From Pseudomonas sp. R84 (GTDB lineage Bacteria; Pseudomonadota; Gammaproteobacteria; Pseudomonadales; Pseudomonadaceae), in the NCBI RefSeq assembly GCF_009834515.1, contig NZ_CP019426.1, positions 1,105,501 through 1,169,500 of the forward strand: DNA of 64,000 nucleotides, written 5' to 3'. The notes under the pieces were generated by a model. That model saw only the letters and a list, made by a program, of their open reading frames with translations. It did no database searches and was not told where the DNA came from. Made by a program: the position numbers and the translations under genes. Positions 47,633 to 56,371 of the stretch are shown here, in pieces. Numbering within the stretch: position 1 is the stretch's first letter; every line of letters starts with the position of its first letter.

Positions 47633-48436
47633 TTAATGGACGACCGAGTTGGGCGGCAGGTGCCCGAGGCGTTCGGTCAGGCGCAGGCGTTGAATCGGGT
47701 CGTCGCTGAGCATCAGCGCGTGTTCCAGATCAAAGCGCTCGGCATTCGGACAGTCGAGCCGCTGATAAAGACTGGCTCGGGCCAGGTAATCAGCAGCTCC
47801 GGCGTCACCCAGTTCGAGCACACGTTCGGCATCAATCAGAGCGGCAATGAAGTCATCATGCGTCAGGTGTAACTGCCGCAGGTTGCGCGACAGGCGTTGA
47901 AGCATCTGCTGGGGGGAGGCGGTCAGTAGATGCTCGGCATTGAGTTTCATGTTCGGCCCGTACTGGCGCTGCAACAGTTCACGACAGTCATTGGGGTACA
48001 AGCGCCGGCCGCCGCACGGATCCAGCAAGTGATCAGCGCCGGGCACCCGCAACAGGAAGTGTCCGGGGAAGTTGACCCCGACCAGAGGAATCTCCAGGCC
48101 ACGCGCCAGCTCCAAGGCAATCAGCGCCAACGCCAATGGCTGGCCGCGACGGGTCTGCAACACTTTGTGCAACAGCGCAGCCTGCGGACGCAGTGGCAGA
48201 AAATCGTCCTGTGCAAAGCCCAGGTCGGTCATGCGGCGTAACAAGGGTTGCGCCAGTTCACTTACCGGCAGCATTGGCAAGCCGTAGCTGACCCGCTGTT
48301 GCAAGTCCTTGAGGTCCTGCAGCAACGCTTCTGGGTCGATCGCTTTTTCGTGCTCGGCCGCCATCCACAGCGCGGCTTCGAACAGCGCGGGCGGTGAACG
48401 GTGCAGGCATTCGAAAAAACGTTGACGCGCACTCAT
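47633..48436 (-). CDS. SirB1 family protein (transglutaminase-like)
   Basis: A 267-residue protein with the SirB1 transglutaminase-like core (LLHKVLQTRRGQPLALALIALELARGLEIPLVGVNFPGHFLLRV; landmark GVNFPGHFLLRV) and a TPR-like C-terminus (LARASLYQRLDCPNAERFDLEHAL). Where transglutaminases have a catalytic Cys this family is variable and no activity is assigned. It is divergent from the dehydrogenase gene; CGGAGATTTCG precedes the ATG. Confidence 0.85.
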   Translation of the reverse strand: MSARQRFFECLHRSPPALFEAALWMAAEHEKAIDPEALLQDLKDLQQRVSYGLPMLPVSELAQPLLRRMTDLGFAQDDFLPLRPQAALLHKVLQTRRGQPLALALIALELARGLEIPLVGVNFPGHFLLRVPGADHLLDPCGGRRLYPNDCRELLQRQYGPNMKLNAEHLLTASPQQMLQRLSRNLRQLHLTHDDFIAALIDAERVLELGDAGAADYLARASLYQRLDCPNAERFDLEHALMLSDDPIQRLRLTERLGHLPPNSVVH

Positions 48437-48495
48437 CGAAATCTCCGGGGAATGCCTCGTTTTAGCCCGGTCCGTGTCATTCGTCCAGTGCCTCG

Positions 48496-48509
48496 CGACA
48501 CCGGTGTCG
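48496..48509. promoter_or_regulatory. Perfect 14-bp palindrome between SirB1 and dehydrogenase genes
   Basis: CGACACCGGTGTCG lies in the 185-base divergent gap, 60 bases from the SirB1 start. TATACT near 48582 is a -10 candidate for the dehydrogenase. An operator is possible, but no regulator is encoded next to it. Confidence 0.35.
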
Positions 48510-48621
48510 GGTTATGCCGCAAAGCCGTTGTCGATGCGGGCGCTTATTCCGGTGTGCTCCAGCAATTTTCAGGCGCAGGCCTATACTGGCGTTCTACAAG
48601 AAGTGATTCGGGAGCCCAACG

Positions 48622-49641
48622 ATGTTTGCGCTCATGCAAAGCACTCGCCTGGAATCGCTGCACCTTAGCGTTGACCCGGTCTCCGGGTTGAAGGCGGTCA
48701 TTGCCATCCATAACAGTCGCCTCGGGCCAGCCTTGGGCGGATGTCGTTATCTTGCCTATCCCAATGACGAATCGGCTGTCGAGGATGCCATTCGCCTCGC
48801 TCAGGGCATGAGTTACAAGGCCGCACTGGCGGGGTTGCCGCAAGGCGGTGGCGTTGCAGTGATTGTGCGTCCGGTGCACGTGGAAAACCGTGGCGCACTG
48901 TTCGAAGCCTTTGGCCGCTGCATCGAACAGCTCGACGGTCGCTACATCACCGCTATCGACAGCGGCACCTCGGTGGCGGACATGGATTGCATCGCCCAGC
49001 AGACCCAGCATGTCACCAGCACCACGTCGGCCGGTGATCCCGCACCACACGCAGCGATGGGCGTGTTTGCCGGCATTCGGGCAACCGCCATGGCACGGCT
49101 GGGCAGCGACAATCTCGAAGGTTTGCGCATCGCGATTCAGGGGCTGGGCAATGTCGGTTACGCATTGGCCGAGCAACTGCACGCTGCCGGGGCGGAATTG
49201 CTGGTCAGCGATATTGACCACGGCAAAGTGCAACTGGCGATGGAACAACTCAACGCCCATCCGATCGCCAACGATGCATTGCTCAGCACGCCGTGCGACA
49301 TCCTTGCGCCGTGCGGTCTGGGTGGCGTGCTGAACAGCCACAGCGTCACTCAACTGCGTTGCTCGGCGGTGGCGGGTTCGGCGAACAATCAACTGACGCA
49401 TCTGGATGTCGCTGATCAACTGGAACGGCGCGGGATTCTGTATGCGCCGGATTATGTGATCAATGCCGGTGGTTTGATCTACGTCTCGCTCAAGCATCGC
49501 GGCGAAGAATTGACCACCATTACCGCGCACCTGTCGAAGATCAGCTCTCGACTCACCGAAGTATTTGCCCATGCACAGGCGGAAAAACGTTCGCCGGCGC
49601 GGGTGGCCGACGAGTTGGCCGAGAAAGTTTTGTATCGCTGA
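48622..49641 (+). CDS. Glu/Leu/Phe/Val dehydrogenase family protein
   Basis: A 339-residue homologue of leucine dehydrogenase, which oxidatively deaminates branched-chain amino acids with NAD. It has the nucleotide site IQGLGNVGYALAEQL, the Asp in AIDSGTSVADMD, the substrate-side Lys in MSYKAALAG and the conserved Asn in AGSANNQL. However, the glycine-rich motif reads QGGGVAVIV where the family has GGGK(S/T/A)VI, so the catalytic Lys (Lys80 in Bacillus enzymes) appears to be Val. Activity is therefore uncertain. Confidence 0.88.
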   Translation: MFALMQSTRLESLHLSVDPVSGLKAVIAIHNSRLGPALGGCRYLAYPNDESAVEDAIRLAQGMSYKAALAGLPQGGGVAVIVRPVHVENRGALFEAFGRCIEQLDGRYITAIDSGTSVADMDCIAQQTQHVTSTTSAGDPAPHAAMGVFAGIRATAMARLGSDNLEGLRIAIQGLGNVGYALAEQLHAAGAELLVSDIDHGKVQLAMEQLNAHPIANDALLSTPCDILAPCGLGGVLNSHSVTQLRCSAVAGSANNQLTHLDVADQLERRGILYAPDYVINAGGLIYVSLKHRGEELTTITAHLSKISSRLTEVFAHAQAEKRSPARVADELAEKVLYR

Positions 49642-49644
49642 AAC

Positions 49645-49724
49645 GCAAAAGATCGCAGCCTTCGGCAGCTCCTACAGGGAATACACATTCCAAATGTAGG
49701 AGCTGCCGAAGGCTGCGATCTTTC
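49645..49724. repeat. REP inverted pair, type I
   Basis: GATCGCAGCCTTCGGCAGCT and its complement around about 22 bases, between convergent genes. Confidence 0.9.
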
Positions 49725-49736
49725 AAGGGGCGCAGA

Positions 49737-50072
49737 TTACTTCGCGGCTTTTGCCGCTTTGGCAGGTTTGGCCGGCGTTTCAGCAGGTTCTGCAGCTTCG
49801 GCATTATCGACCGGTTCGGCCGGTGCATTGAGCAGCTCGGACAGCGCATCCGGCTGGCTCTTGAACGCCCGGGCGAACACATCGCGATTCTTCGCCATGT
49901 AGATCCCGGCTTCTTCCACTTGTTGTTCAGTCAGGGACGGAACGGCTTTTTGCAGCACATCGGCCAGATATTCGGCCAGTTCGAGCATTTTGTCATGACG
50001 GTCAGCTTCGGCTTTATCCATGAACAAGCGCTCCAGATCTCGGCTGCTGCGGTATACCACTTCGACGGCCAT
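49737..50072 (-). CDS. yebG: YebG family SOS-response protein
   Basis: 111 residues. The N-terminus MAVEVVYRSSRDLERLFMDKAEADRHDKML matches YebG (landmark KAEADRHDKML), a small LexA-controlled protein of unknown biochemical role. The C-terminal third is a Pro/Ala/Lys/Glu-rich tail (PAKPAKAAKAAK) not in the E. coli protein, which could bind nucleic acid. A clear LexA box lies 44 bases upstream, and GAGGTGGTGA precedes the ATG. Confidence 0.92.
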   Translation of the reverse strand: MAVEVVYRSSRDLERLFMDKAEADRHDKMLELAEYLADVLQKAVPSLTEQQVEEAGIYMAKNRDVFARAFKSQPDALSELLNAPAEPVDNAEAAEPAETPAKPAKAAKAAK

Positions 50073-50399
50073 TCACCACCTCACATGCCTTCACATTAAG
50101 TTGTCTTGACGACTACTGTATCCATATACAGCGAAAAGGATAAGCGAATCCCTGCGCTATGGGTAGTGGCTTTTCAATGTAGACCGGATTTCGGGTTTGT
50201 CAGGGAGACCGTGTCGCTGCATTCGCGAGCAGGCTCGCTCCCACAAAAGCACAGCGGTGCGACCAAACGCCACGGCGCGGGTTTGGCGGCGTCTCGCCAT
50301 GATGGCGTGGCCTCTTTTCTGCATGAAAACCGTTACGTGCAGAAAACCGTCACGTCCAACACGCATCATCCGCTCGCATTCGAGCTAAGGAACATCATC
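50073..50399. other. yebG-psiE divergent gap
   Basis: It holds the LexA box and, at 50220-50246, a lone half REP (TCGCGAGCAGGCTCGCTCCC). The remainder (50250-50399) carries no supported gene and probably the psiE promoter. Confidence 0.6.
50116..50131. promoter_or_regulatory. LexA box
   Basis: CTGTATCCATATACAG is a close match to CTG-TATATATATA-CAG and is symmetric at its ends. It lies 44 bases before yebG, as expected of an SOS gene. Confidence 0.93.
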
Positions 50400-50900
50400 G
50401 TGAAAATAAACTGGGCCGAGAAACTGCGGCAAAACGTGCATCAACTGGCCGAGTCCCTGGGTAACCTGTTCGTCGAGACCTTCCATTATCTGGCGCTGTT
50501 TGCCATTGGTGCGGTGACGGCGTGGGCGGCGGTGATGGAGTTTCTCGGGATGCTCGAGGAAGGCCACATCAAGATCGATGACATTCTGCTGCTGTTCATC
50601 TATCTCGAACTGGGGGCGATGGTCGGAATCTATTTCAAGACCAACCACATGCCGGTGCGCTTCCTGATCTACGTGGCGATCACCGCGCTGACCCGTTTGC
50701 TGATTTCCAACGTCTCGCACCACAACCCGCCGGACATGGGCATCATCTACCTGTGCGGCGGGATTCTGCTGCTGGCGTTCTCGATTCTGGTGGTGCGTTA
50801 CGCCTCGTCACAATTTCCTTCGGTGAAGATCGAGAAACCACAGCGCAAACTTGGCGCCGGCTCCAGCGAGCATCCGGAAGTCGAGAAAGGCGAACTCTAA
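50400..50900 (+). CDS. psiE: PsiE-like phosphate-starvation-inducible membrane protein
   Basis: A 166-residue protein with four predicted membrane helices; landmarks YLALFAIGAVTAWAAVMEF, MVGIYFKTNHMPVRFLIYVAITALTR (YFKTNHMPVRFLIY) and ISNVSHHNPPDMGII. The start is the GTG at 50400 with CTAAGGAACATCATC; a longer open frame back to 50106 has no support. No Pho box was recognised. The stop overlaps the convergent DUF3509 gene by 4 bases. Confidence 0.87.
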   Translation: MKINWAEKLRQNVHQLAESLGNLFVETFHYLALFAIGAVTAWAAVMEFLGMLEEGHIKIDDILLLFIYLELGAMVGIYFKTNHMPVRFLIYVAITALTRLLISNVSHHNPPDMGIIYLCGGILLLAFSILVVRYASSQFPSVKIEKPQRKLGAGSSEHPEVEKGEL

Positions 50901-51214
50901 AGCCCGGCCGCAGGTCGTGGCCGGCCGATGACGCGTGGCGGTGGCGGGGTCAGCCCGGCGCCGCTGGTCATCGCTTCGAGGATCGCCATGGCGCTGTGGC
51001 CCTGTTCGATGGCGATGCCGAATTGAATGCTTTGCACCAAGCGTTTGAGGCGCGCGGGATCGTTGCGCTGTTCGGCGCTGATCATGCGTTTGGCCACGAT
51101 CCGACCGCTGTTGGACAGGGTCAGCATGATGCTGCCGTCCAGGCCCTGAATGCTCAGGTTGATCTGATAGTCCGGCGCGAAGGCATCGGTAATGATCTGA
51201 AAAGGATTGTCCAT
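50897..51214 (-). CDS. DUF3509 protein
   Basis: A 105-residue small soluble protein of the pseudomonad DUF3509 family: MDNPFQIITDAFAPDYQINLS, then SIMLTLSNSGRIVAKRMISAEQ and a Pro-rich C-terminus (TPPPPRVIGRPRP). Function unknown. The ribosome-binding site is weak. Confidence 0.85.
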   Translation of the reverse strand: MDNPFQIITDAFAPDYQINLSIQGLDGSIMLTLSNSGRIVAKRMISAEQRNDPARLKRLVQSIQFGIAIEQGHSAMAILEAMTSGAGLTPPPPRVIGRPRPAAGL

Positions 51215-51319
51215 GATGCGTCACCGCCTGATTGAACGTGCAGTTGTTGACCGGCCGTGATCGGGTTGGTTCGCCAAACCGGATCATCGGCCATTCCGTG
51301 GCCTGTATTTGCTGCTTCA

Positions 51320-51423
51320 TGTAGGAGCTGTCGAGTGAAACGAGGCTGCGATCTTTTGCTCTTCAGTGTTTTGATTTCGGTCATGAAGAGCAAAAGTTCG
51401 CAGCCTGCGGCAGCTCCTGCAGG
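51320..51423. repeat. REP inverted pair, type I, with one divergent arm
   Basis: The left arm is GTAGGAGCTGTCGAGTGAAA plus CGAGGCTGCGATC; the right arm is CGCAGCCTGCGGCAGCTCC. It is the same mixed pairing as the repeat at 23166-23247. Confidence 0.8.
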
Positions 51424-51474
51424 GACTTAGCAAGGGCTGTGCCGGGAAAATTGTCGAACAATGAACACGGGCAT

Positions 51475-51506
51475 AAAAAAGGCGAGCCACGCGGCTCGCC
51501 TTTTTT
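51475..51506 (-). terminator. Rho-independent terminator of sdaC
   Basis: AAAAAAGGCGAGCC-ACGC-GGCTCGCCTTTTTT, symmetric, so active on both strands. It lies 13 bases behind the sdaC stop. Confidence 0.93.
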
Positions 51507-51518
51507 AATGGCGCGTTT

Positions 51519-52820
51519 TCAGGGCAGAACCGAGTAGATGATCGCTGACAGTGCAATCAGGCCGATCAACACCACAAACACGTTGGATACCTGGCCCGAA
51601 TACTGGCGCAAGGCTGGCACGCGGCGGATGGCGTACATCGGCATCAGGAACAACAGACAGGCAATCACCGGCCCGCCGAGGGTTTCGATCATGCCGAGGA
51701 TGCTCGGGTTGAAGGTCGCCACGGCCCAGCAGCTAAGGATCATGAACACGGCGGTCGCGCGGTTCAGCCAGCTCGCTGACATGACCCGGCCACGGCTGCG
51801 CAGGCTTTTCACGATCATGCCCTGGAAGCCTTCGCTGGCGCCGATGTAGTGGCCGAGGAAGGATTTGGTGATCGCCACCAGCGCAATCAGCGGCGCGGCG
51901 TAAGCGATCACCGGGGTCTGGAAGTGGTTGGCCAGGTACGACAGGATCGAAATGTTCTGCGCTTTCGCTGCTGCCAGATCTGCCGGCGACAACGCCAGTA
52001 CACAACTGAAGCAAAAGAACATCACCGTGACGACCATCATGCCGTGAGCCATGGCGAGGATGCCGCTGCTCTTGCGTTCGGCCTGCTCGCCGTAGCGCTG
52101 TTTCTGCTCAACCGCGAACGCGGAGATGATCGGCGAATGGTTGAACGAGAACACCATCACCGGGATCGCCAGCCACATTGTCTTGAAGAAAGCAGACATT
52201 GGCATGGCTTCTTGGGCGCTGGCGAAAAACGCGCCATTCCAGTTCGGAATCAGGCTGAGTGCAAGTAGCAGCAACGCGGCAACAAAGGGATAAACCAGCA
52301 CGCTCATGGCTTTGACGATTACGCTCTGGCCACAACGGACAATGGCCATCAGACCCAGAATCAACGCCAGCGAGAGGATCGCCCGAGGCGGCGGGGCGAT
52401 GTGCAGTTGGTGTTCGAGGAAACTGCTCAAGGTGTTGGTCAGCGCCACGCTGTACACCAGCAGGATCGGGAAGATCGCGAAGAAATACAGCAGCGTGATC
52501 AGCTTGCCGGCACCGATGCCGAAGTGTTCTTCGACCACTTCGGTGATATCCCCGGAGCGCCCGGACAAGACAAAACGGGTCAGGCCACGGTGAGCAAGAA
52601 ACGTCATCGGGAAGGCCAGCACAGCGAGAATCAGCAACGGCCAGAAACCACCGACACCGGCATTGATCGGCAGGAACAACGTGCCGGCACCGATAGCCGT
52701 GCCGTACAGGCCAAGCATCCAGGTGGTGTCGAATTTGCTCCAGCCCGTGTGGGCCGTTTCTGTGTTGCTTGTGCGGTCTACAGCGGGATTTTCGGCAGCA
52801 GGTGTACGTACATCGGTCAT
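51519..52820 (-). CDS. sdaC: Serine transporter (HAAAP/SdaC family)
   Basis: About 433 residues and 11 membrane helices. The first helix carries MLGLYGTAIGAGTLFLPINAG, the family hallmark. FSFNHSPIISAFAVEQK and ITKSFLGHYIGASEGFQG also fit SdaC-type H+/serine symporters. It lies directly behind sdaA on the same strand, so uptake and deamination of serine are encoded together. Start at 52820 (ACGAGGCGATACCG before ATG) rather than 52856. Confidence 0.92.
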   Translation of the reverse strand: MTDVRTPAAENPAVDRTSNTETAHTGWSKFDTTWMLGLYGTAIGAGTLFLPINAGVGGFWPLLILAVLAFPMTFLAHRGLTRFVLSGRSGDITEVVEEHFGIGAGKLITLLYFFAIFPILLVYSVALTNTLSSFLEHQLHIAPPPRAILSLALILGLMAIVRCGQSVIVKAMSVLVYPFVAALLLLALSLIPNWNGAFFASAQEAMPMSAFFKTMWLAIPVMVFSFNHSPIISAFAVEQKQRYGEQAERKSSGILAMAHGMMVVTVMFFCFSCVLALSPADLAAAKAQNISILSYLANHFQTPVIAYAAPLIALVAITKSFLGHYIGASEGFQGMIVKSLRSRGRVMSASWLNRATAVFMILSCWAVATFNPSILGMIETLGGPVIACLLFLMPMYAIRRVPALRQYSGQVSNVFVVLIGLIALSAIIYSVLP

Positions 52821-52906
52821 CGGTATCGCCTCGTTATTATTTTTGCTCGGGCTCACGGTTGGCAGACCGTCGAATGCGGTCTGCCGGGGCAGTCAGGGAA
52901 TGCGCC

Positions 52907-54283
52907 TCAGCACTCCACCCAGTTCACAGCCAGGCCACCCCGTGAAGTCTCTTTGTATTTGTCATGCATGTCGGCGCCGGTATCGCGCATGGTGCGGATC
53001 ACCCGGTCGAGGGAAATGAAGTGGTTGCCGTCGCCGCGCAGAGCCATTTGCGTGGCGTTGATCGCCTTCACGGCGGCGATCGCATTGCGTTCAATACACG
53101 GCACCTGCACCAGGCCGCCGACCGGGTCGCAGGTCAGGCCGAGGTTGTGTTCCAGGCCGATTTCGGCGGCGTTTTCCAGTTGCTCCGGGGTGGCGCCGAG
53201 CACGTCGGCCAGACCGGCAGCCGCCATCGCGCAGGCCGAACCGACTTCACCCTGACAGCCGACTTCGGCGCCCGAGATCGAGGCATTTTTCTTACAGAGA
53301 ATGCCGACGGCGGCCGCACCGAGAAAGAAAGCGACCACGTCATCGTCAGACGCATCCGGGTTGAATTTCATGTAGTAGTGCAGAACTGCCGGGATGATCC
53401 CGGCTGCGCCGTTGGTCGGCGCGGTGACCATGCGCCCGCCGGCCGCGTTTTCTTCGTTGACGGCGAGGGCGAACAGGTTGACCCACTCCATCGCCGACAG
53501 CGTTGAGCTGATCACGTTCGGCTTGCCGATTTCCAACAGGCTGCGATGCAGTTTCGCCGCCCGGCGCGGCACATTCAGACCACCGGGCAGGATGCCTTCG
53601 TGGCGCAGGCCTTGTTCGACGCACTCGCGCATTACCGACCAGATGTGCAGCAGGCCTTGGCGGATTTCGGCGTCGGTACGCCAGGCGCGCTCGTTGGCCA
53701 TCATCAGTTCGGACACGCGCAGATTGTGCTGTTTGCATAGTGACAGCAGTTCGGCGGCGCTGGAAAAATCGTACGGCAACGCCACGTCACCGGCCGGTGC
53801 GACACCGGACTCAGCTTCTTCCGCTTCGATAATGAAACCGCCACCGACCGAGTAGTACGTCTGCTCGAACAGCTCGGCCGTTTCGCCAAAGGCTGTCAGG
53901 GACATGGCGTTGGGATGGTAGGGCAGACTCTCGTCGAGCAGCAGGAGATCACGCTGCCAGTCGAAGGCGATTTCTCTTTGCCCGGCGAGGGACAGTTGGC
54001 CTGTCTCGCGCAGTTGCTGAATGCGCGGATCGATGGTCGCCGGATCAATGCTGTCCGGCCATTCGCCCATCAGACCCATGACTGTGGCGCGGTCGGTGGC
54101 GTGACCGACGCCGGTGGCTGACAGCGAGCCATATAAACGGATTTCCACACGACGCACATCGTTCAACAAATGCTGATCAATCAGCGCCTGAGCGAAGGTC
54201 GCTGCCGCCCGCATCGGGCCGACGGTGTGGGAGCTGGACGGGCCGATGCCGACTTTGAATAGATCGAAAACACTGATAGCCAT
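52907..54283 (-). CDS. sdaA: L-serine ammonia-lyase (iron-sulfur type)
   Basis: A 458-residue single-chain enzyme that converts L-serine to pyruvate and ammonia with a [4Fe-4S] cluster. N-terminal [17 protein letters not shown], the Gly-rich [19 protein letters not shown], and cluster cysteines in [15 protein letters not shown] and [30 protein letters not shown] precedes the ATG. Transcribed before sdaC; a LysR gene diverges from it. Confidence 0.97.
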   Translation of the reverse strand: MAISVFDLFKVGIGPSSSHTVGPMRAAATFAQALIDQHLLNDVRRVEIRLYGSLSATGVGHATDRATVMGLMGEWPDSIDPATIDPRIQQLRETGQLSLAGQREIAFDWQRDLLLLDESLPYHPNAMSLTAFGETAELFEQTYYSVGGGFIIEAEEAESGVAPAGDVALPYDFSSAAELLSLCKQHNLRVSELMMANERAWRTDAEIRQGLLHIWSVMRECVEQGLRHEGILPGGLNVPRRAAKLHRSLLEIGKPNVISSTLSAMEWVNLFALAVNEENAAGGRMVTAPTNGAAGIIPAVLHYYMKFNPDASDDDVVAFFLGAAAVGILCKKNASISGAEVGCQGEVGSACAMAAAGLADVLGATPEQLENAAEIGLEHNLGLTCDPVGGLVQVPCIERNAIAAVKAINATQMALRGDGNHFISLDRVIRTMRDTGADMHDKYKETSRGGLAVNWVEC

Positions 54284-54328
54284 GCTAAACCCTTACAAGC
54301 AATGGAGTACGAATCGCTGCCATTTTTT

Positions 54329-54373
54329 GTAGGACAAGCGCAATGTCGGCGATACTGCCTACCTCGGTCCTAC
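54329..54373. promoter_or_regulatory. Inverted repeat in the sdaA-LysR gap
   Basis: GTAGGAC (54329-54335) and GTCCTAC (54367-54373) face each other across 31 bases, in the 135-base divergent gap. They may be half-sites for the LysR regulator. Confidence 0.35.
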
Positions 54374-54418
54374 GTGACTAACGAAACTTCCTAAGTAAGC
54401 CTTTAGCAGGACTAAACG

Positions 54419-55366
54419 ATGAGTCGTCAATTGCATGCCCAGACCTATGTCTGGCTGCAGGTGTTTTCCTGTGCCGCGCGGCACCTGTCGTTCACCCGTT
54501 GTGCCGAAGAACTGCACATCACCCCGGGGGCGGTCAGCCAACAGATTCGACAACTGGAGGAGCGTCTGGGCTTTCGTCTGTTTCATCGGCGCGCGCGCGG
54601 TGTGGAATTGAGTGCAGAAGGGCAGCGGTTGGCCATTACCGTCAATGAGGCGTATGGCAGCATCGATGCGGAATTGCGGCGACTGGATGCCGGAATGATC
54701 AGCGGGATTCTGCGCCTGCGCTCGATTCCGTCATTCCTCAGCAAGTGGCTGACGCCCCGTTTGCCGCGCCTGCAACAGCGTTACCCGGACATTCAGCTAC
54801 GGCTCGTCGCCGAGGACAGCAGCGTGCCGTTGCACGAGGGCGACTTTGATCTGGCGATAGATCTTAACGACGGCAGTTACCCGGGATTGTTATCCACAGC
54901 CTTGCTCGACGAGCAGATTTTCCCCGTATGTGCACCGAGCCTGTTGCGTGGGCGTCCACCGTTGCACGGGCCGGCGGATCTGGTGCATTTCCCGTTGCTG
55001 CATGACATCACTGCCTGGCGTGGCAGTTATGAATACGCAGAGTGGGAATTCTATTTGAACGCGATCGGCTTCGAGGGCGCCGACGTGAGGCGCGGGCATA
55101 CGTTCAATCGCAATCACCTGACCATCGAAGCGGCGATTGCCGGCATGGGCGTGGCGATTGCCAGACGCACGTTGCTTAACGATGAGCTGGAGCGGGGGAC
55201 ATTGATTGTGCCGTTTGGCCTGTCGGTGCCCAATCACAAACGCTACGTGTTGCTGTATGCGCCGGGGGCGTTGAGCCATCCGGGCGTACGGGCTGTGCAT
55301 GATTGGTTGGTCGAGGAAGCGGGGATTTTTCGCAGTTTGCATCCGTTGAATGACGGGCAATTGTGA
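54419..55366 (+). CDS. LysR-family regulator (GcvA-like), probable sda regulator
   Basis: A 315-residue LysR protein. Winged helix: FSCAARHLSFTRCAEELHITPGAVSQQIRQLEERLGFRLFHRR (landmark TPGAVSQQIRQLEE), the pattern of GcvA-type members. The C-terminal effector domain contains VAIARRTLLNDELERGTLIVPFGL. Divergent from sdaA, so it probably responds to serine or glycine. AGCAGGACTAAACG precedes the ATG. Confidence 0.9.
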   Translation: MSRQLHAQTYVWLQVFSCAARHLSFTRCAEELHITPGAVSQQIRQLEERLGFRLFHRRARGVELSAEGQRLAITVNEAYGSIDAELRRLDAGMISGILRLRSIPSFLSKWLTPRLPRLQQRYPDIQLRLVAEDSSVPLHEGDFDLAIDLNDGSYPGLLSTALLDEQIFPVCAPSLLRGRPPLHGPADLVHFPLLHDITAWRGSYEYAEWEFYLNAIGFEGADVRRGHTFNRNHLTIEAAIAGMGVAIARRTLLNDELERGTLIVPFGLSVPNHKRYVLLYAPGALSHPGVRAVHDWLVEEAGIFRSLHPLNDGQL

Positions 55367-55566
55367 GCAAATTTTGCCGGGTTGCGAGTCAACCCGACTC
55401 CCGACCTTACCAGCGCTTTGCTCGGTTGTCCGGCTTTTTTTGCGAATGAATATTTATCTTTTTTCAGGGGTTGAAATGTTCGCCGGTCGGGCCGATTGTT
55501 GTAACCAGGAGGTCAGGAAATTCAACTCAAGGCCTCTGACGAGCTAGCTGAAATAAGGGATGAACT

Positions 55567-55971
55567 ATGCAAATCCAAGTCAACAGCGATAACCATATTC
55601 AAAGTAGTCAACGACTGGAGGAGTGGGTACGTACAACCATTGAGAGCACGCTCGAACGTTATGAAGAAGACCTGACCCGCGTCGAAGTCCATCTGGCCGA
55701 CGAGAACGGTGACAAACCAGGTCCCCATGACATGCGCTGCCAACTGGAAGCGCGGCCAAAAGGCCATCAACCGATTTCCGTGACCCATAAGGCCGATTCG
55801 CTGGAACAAGCGATCGACGGCGCTGCCGAAAAACTCGAGCACGCCCTGGAGCACCTTTTCGGCAAGCTGCGAGGTAAGCCACGCGCGGCTGTGGTGCCAT
55901 TTAGCAAGGCGAATGACGCTCTGCTGGAGGAAGAATTTCTTGAGAACGAACAGGCAGCGATCAACAGTTGA
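55567..55971 (+). CDS. HPF/RaiA-family ribosome-associated protein
   Basis: A 134-residue protein: MQIQVNSDNHIQSSQRLEEW, VEVHLADENGDKPGPHDMRC, LEARPKGHQPISVTHKADSLEQAIDGAAEKLEHALEH (landmark ISVTHKADSLEQAI). The beta-alpha-beta core fits hibernation-promoting factor/RaiA proteins, which sit in the mRNA channel of idle ribosomes; the C-terminal half is its own. AAGGGATGAACT precedes the ATG. A terminator follows. Confidence 0.88.
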   Translation: MQIQVNSDNHIQSSQRLEEWVRTTIESTLERYEEDLTRVEVHLADENGDKPGPHDMRCQLEARPKGHQPISVTHKADSLEQAIDGAAEKLEHALEHLFGKLRGKPRAAVVPFSKANDALLEEEFLENEQAAINS

Positions 55972-56001
55972 TGCGCTGATTTCATAAGCCACCCAATGAG
56001 A

Positions 56002-56029
56002 ACGGGCCTGCGAATGCAGGCCCGTTTTT
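56002..56029 (+). terminator. Rho-independent terminator of the HPF-like gene
   Basis: ACGGGCCTGC-GAAT-GCAGGCCCGT followed by TTTT. Confidence 0.93.
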
Positions 56030-56065
56030 GTTTGTGGCGGTTTTTGCGCAGGGCATAAGAAAGCG

Positions 56066-56371
56066 GCCCCTCACCCCAGCCCTCTCCCTCCGGGAGAGGG
56101 GGCCGACCGAGGTGTCTGAAGAGGTACTTCGACCTGAAAGACCGGGTCGATTATGGATTCGGCAAAGCGGTTTCAGGTCGATGTATTTCTGAAGCATCCC
56201 GTAATCAGTCCCCCTCTCTCCGGGAGGGGGCCGACCGAGGTGTCTGAAGAGGTACTTCGACCTGAAAGACCGAGTCGATTATGGATTCGGCAAAGCAGAA
56301 TCAGGTCGGCGTAGCTCGCAAGCATCCCCCGGTCAGTCCCCTCTCCCTCTGGGAGAGGGTTAGGGTGAGGG
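56066..56371. repeat. Long palindromic interspersed repeat, copy B (double)
   Basis: Begins CCCCTCACCCCAGCCC with a CCCTCTCCC/GGGAGAGGG hairpin and ends GGGAGAGGGTTAGGGTGAGG, so the outer ends are inverted repeats. Two cores (near 56140 and 56270) each hold a GTCGATTATGGATTCGGC unit, and the linker GGCCGACCGAGGTGTCTG occurs twice. The right end runs into the 3' end of the DUF559 gene and supplies its stop codon. Confidence 0.88.

Larger units (their letters stand above)
51215..51518. other. DUF3509-sdaC gap
   Basis: A 304-base gap holding a type-I REP pair and a terminator, and otherwise nothing I could support. Confidence 0.7.
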
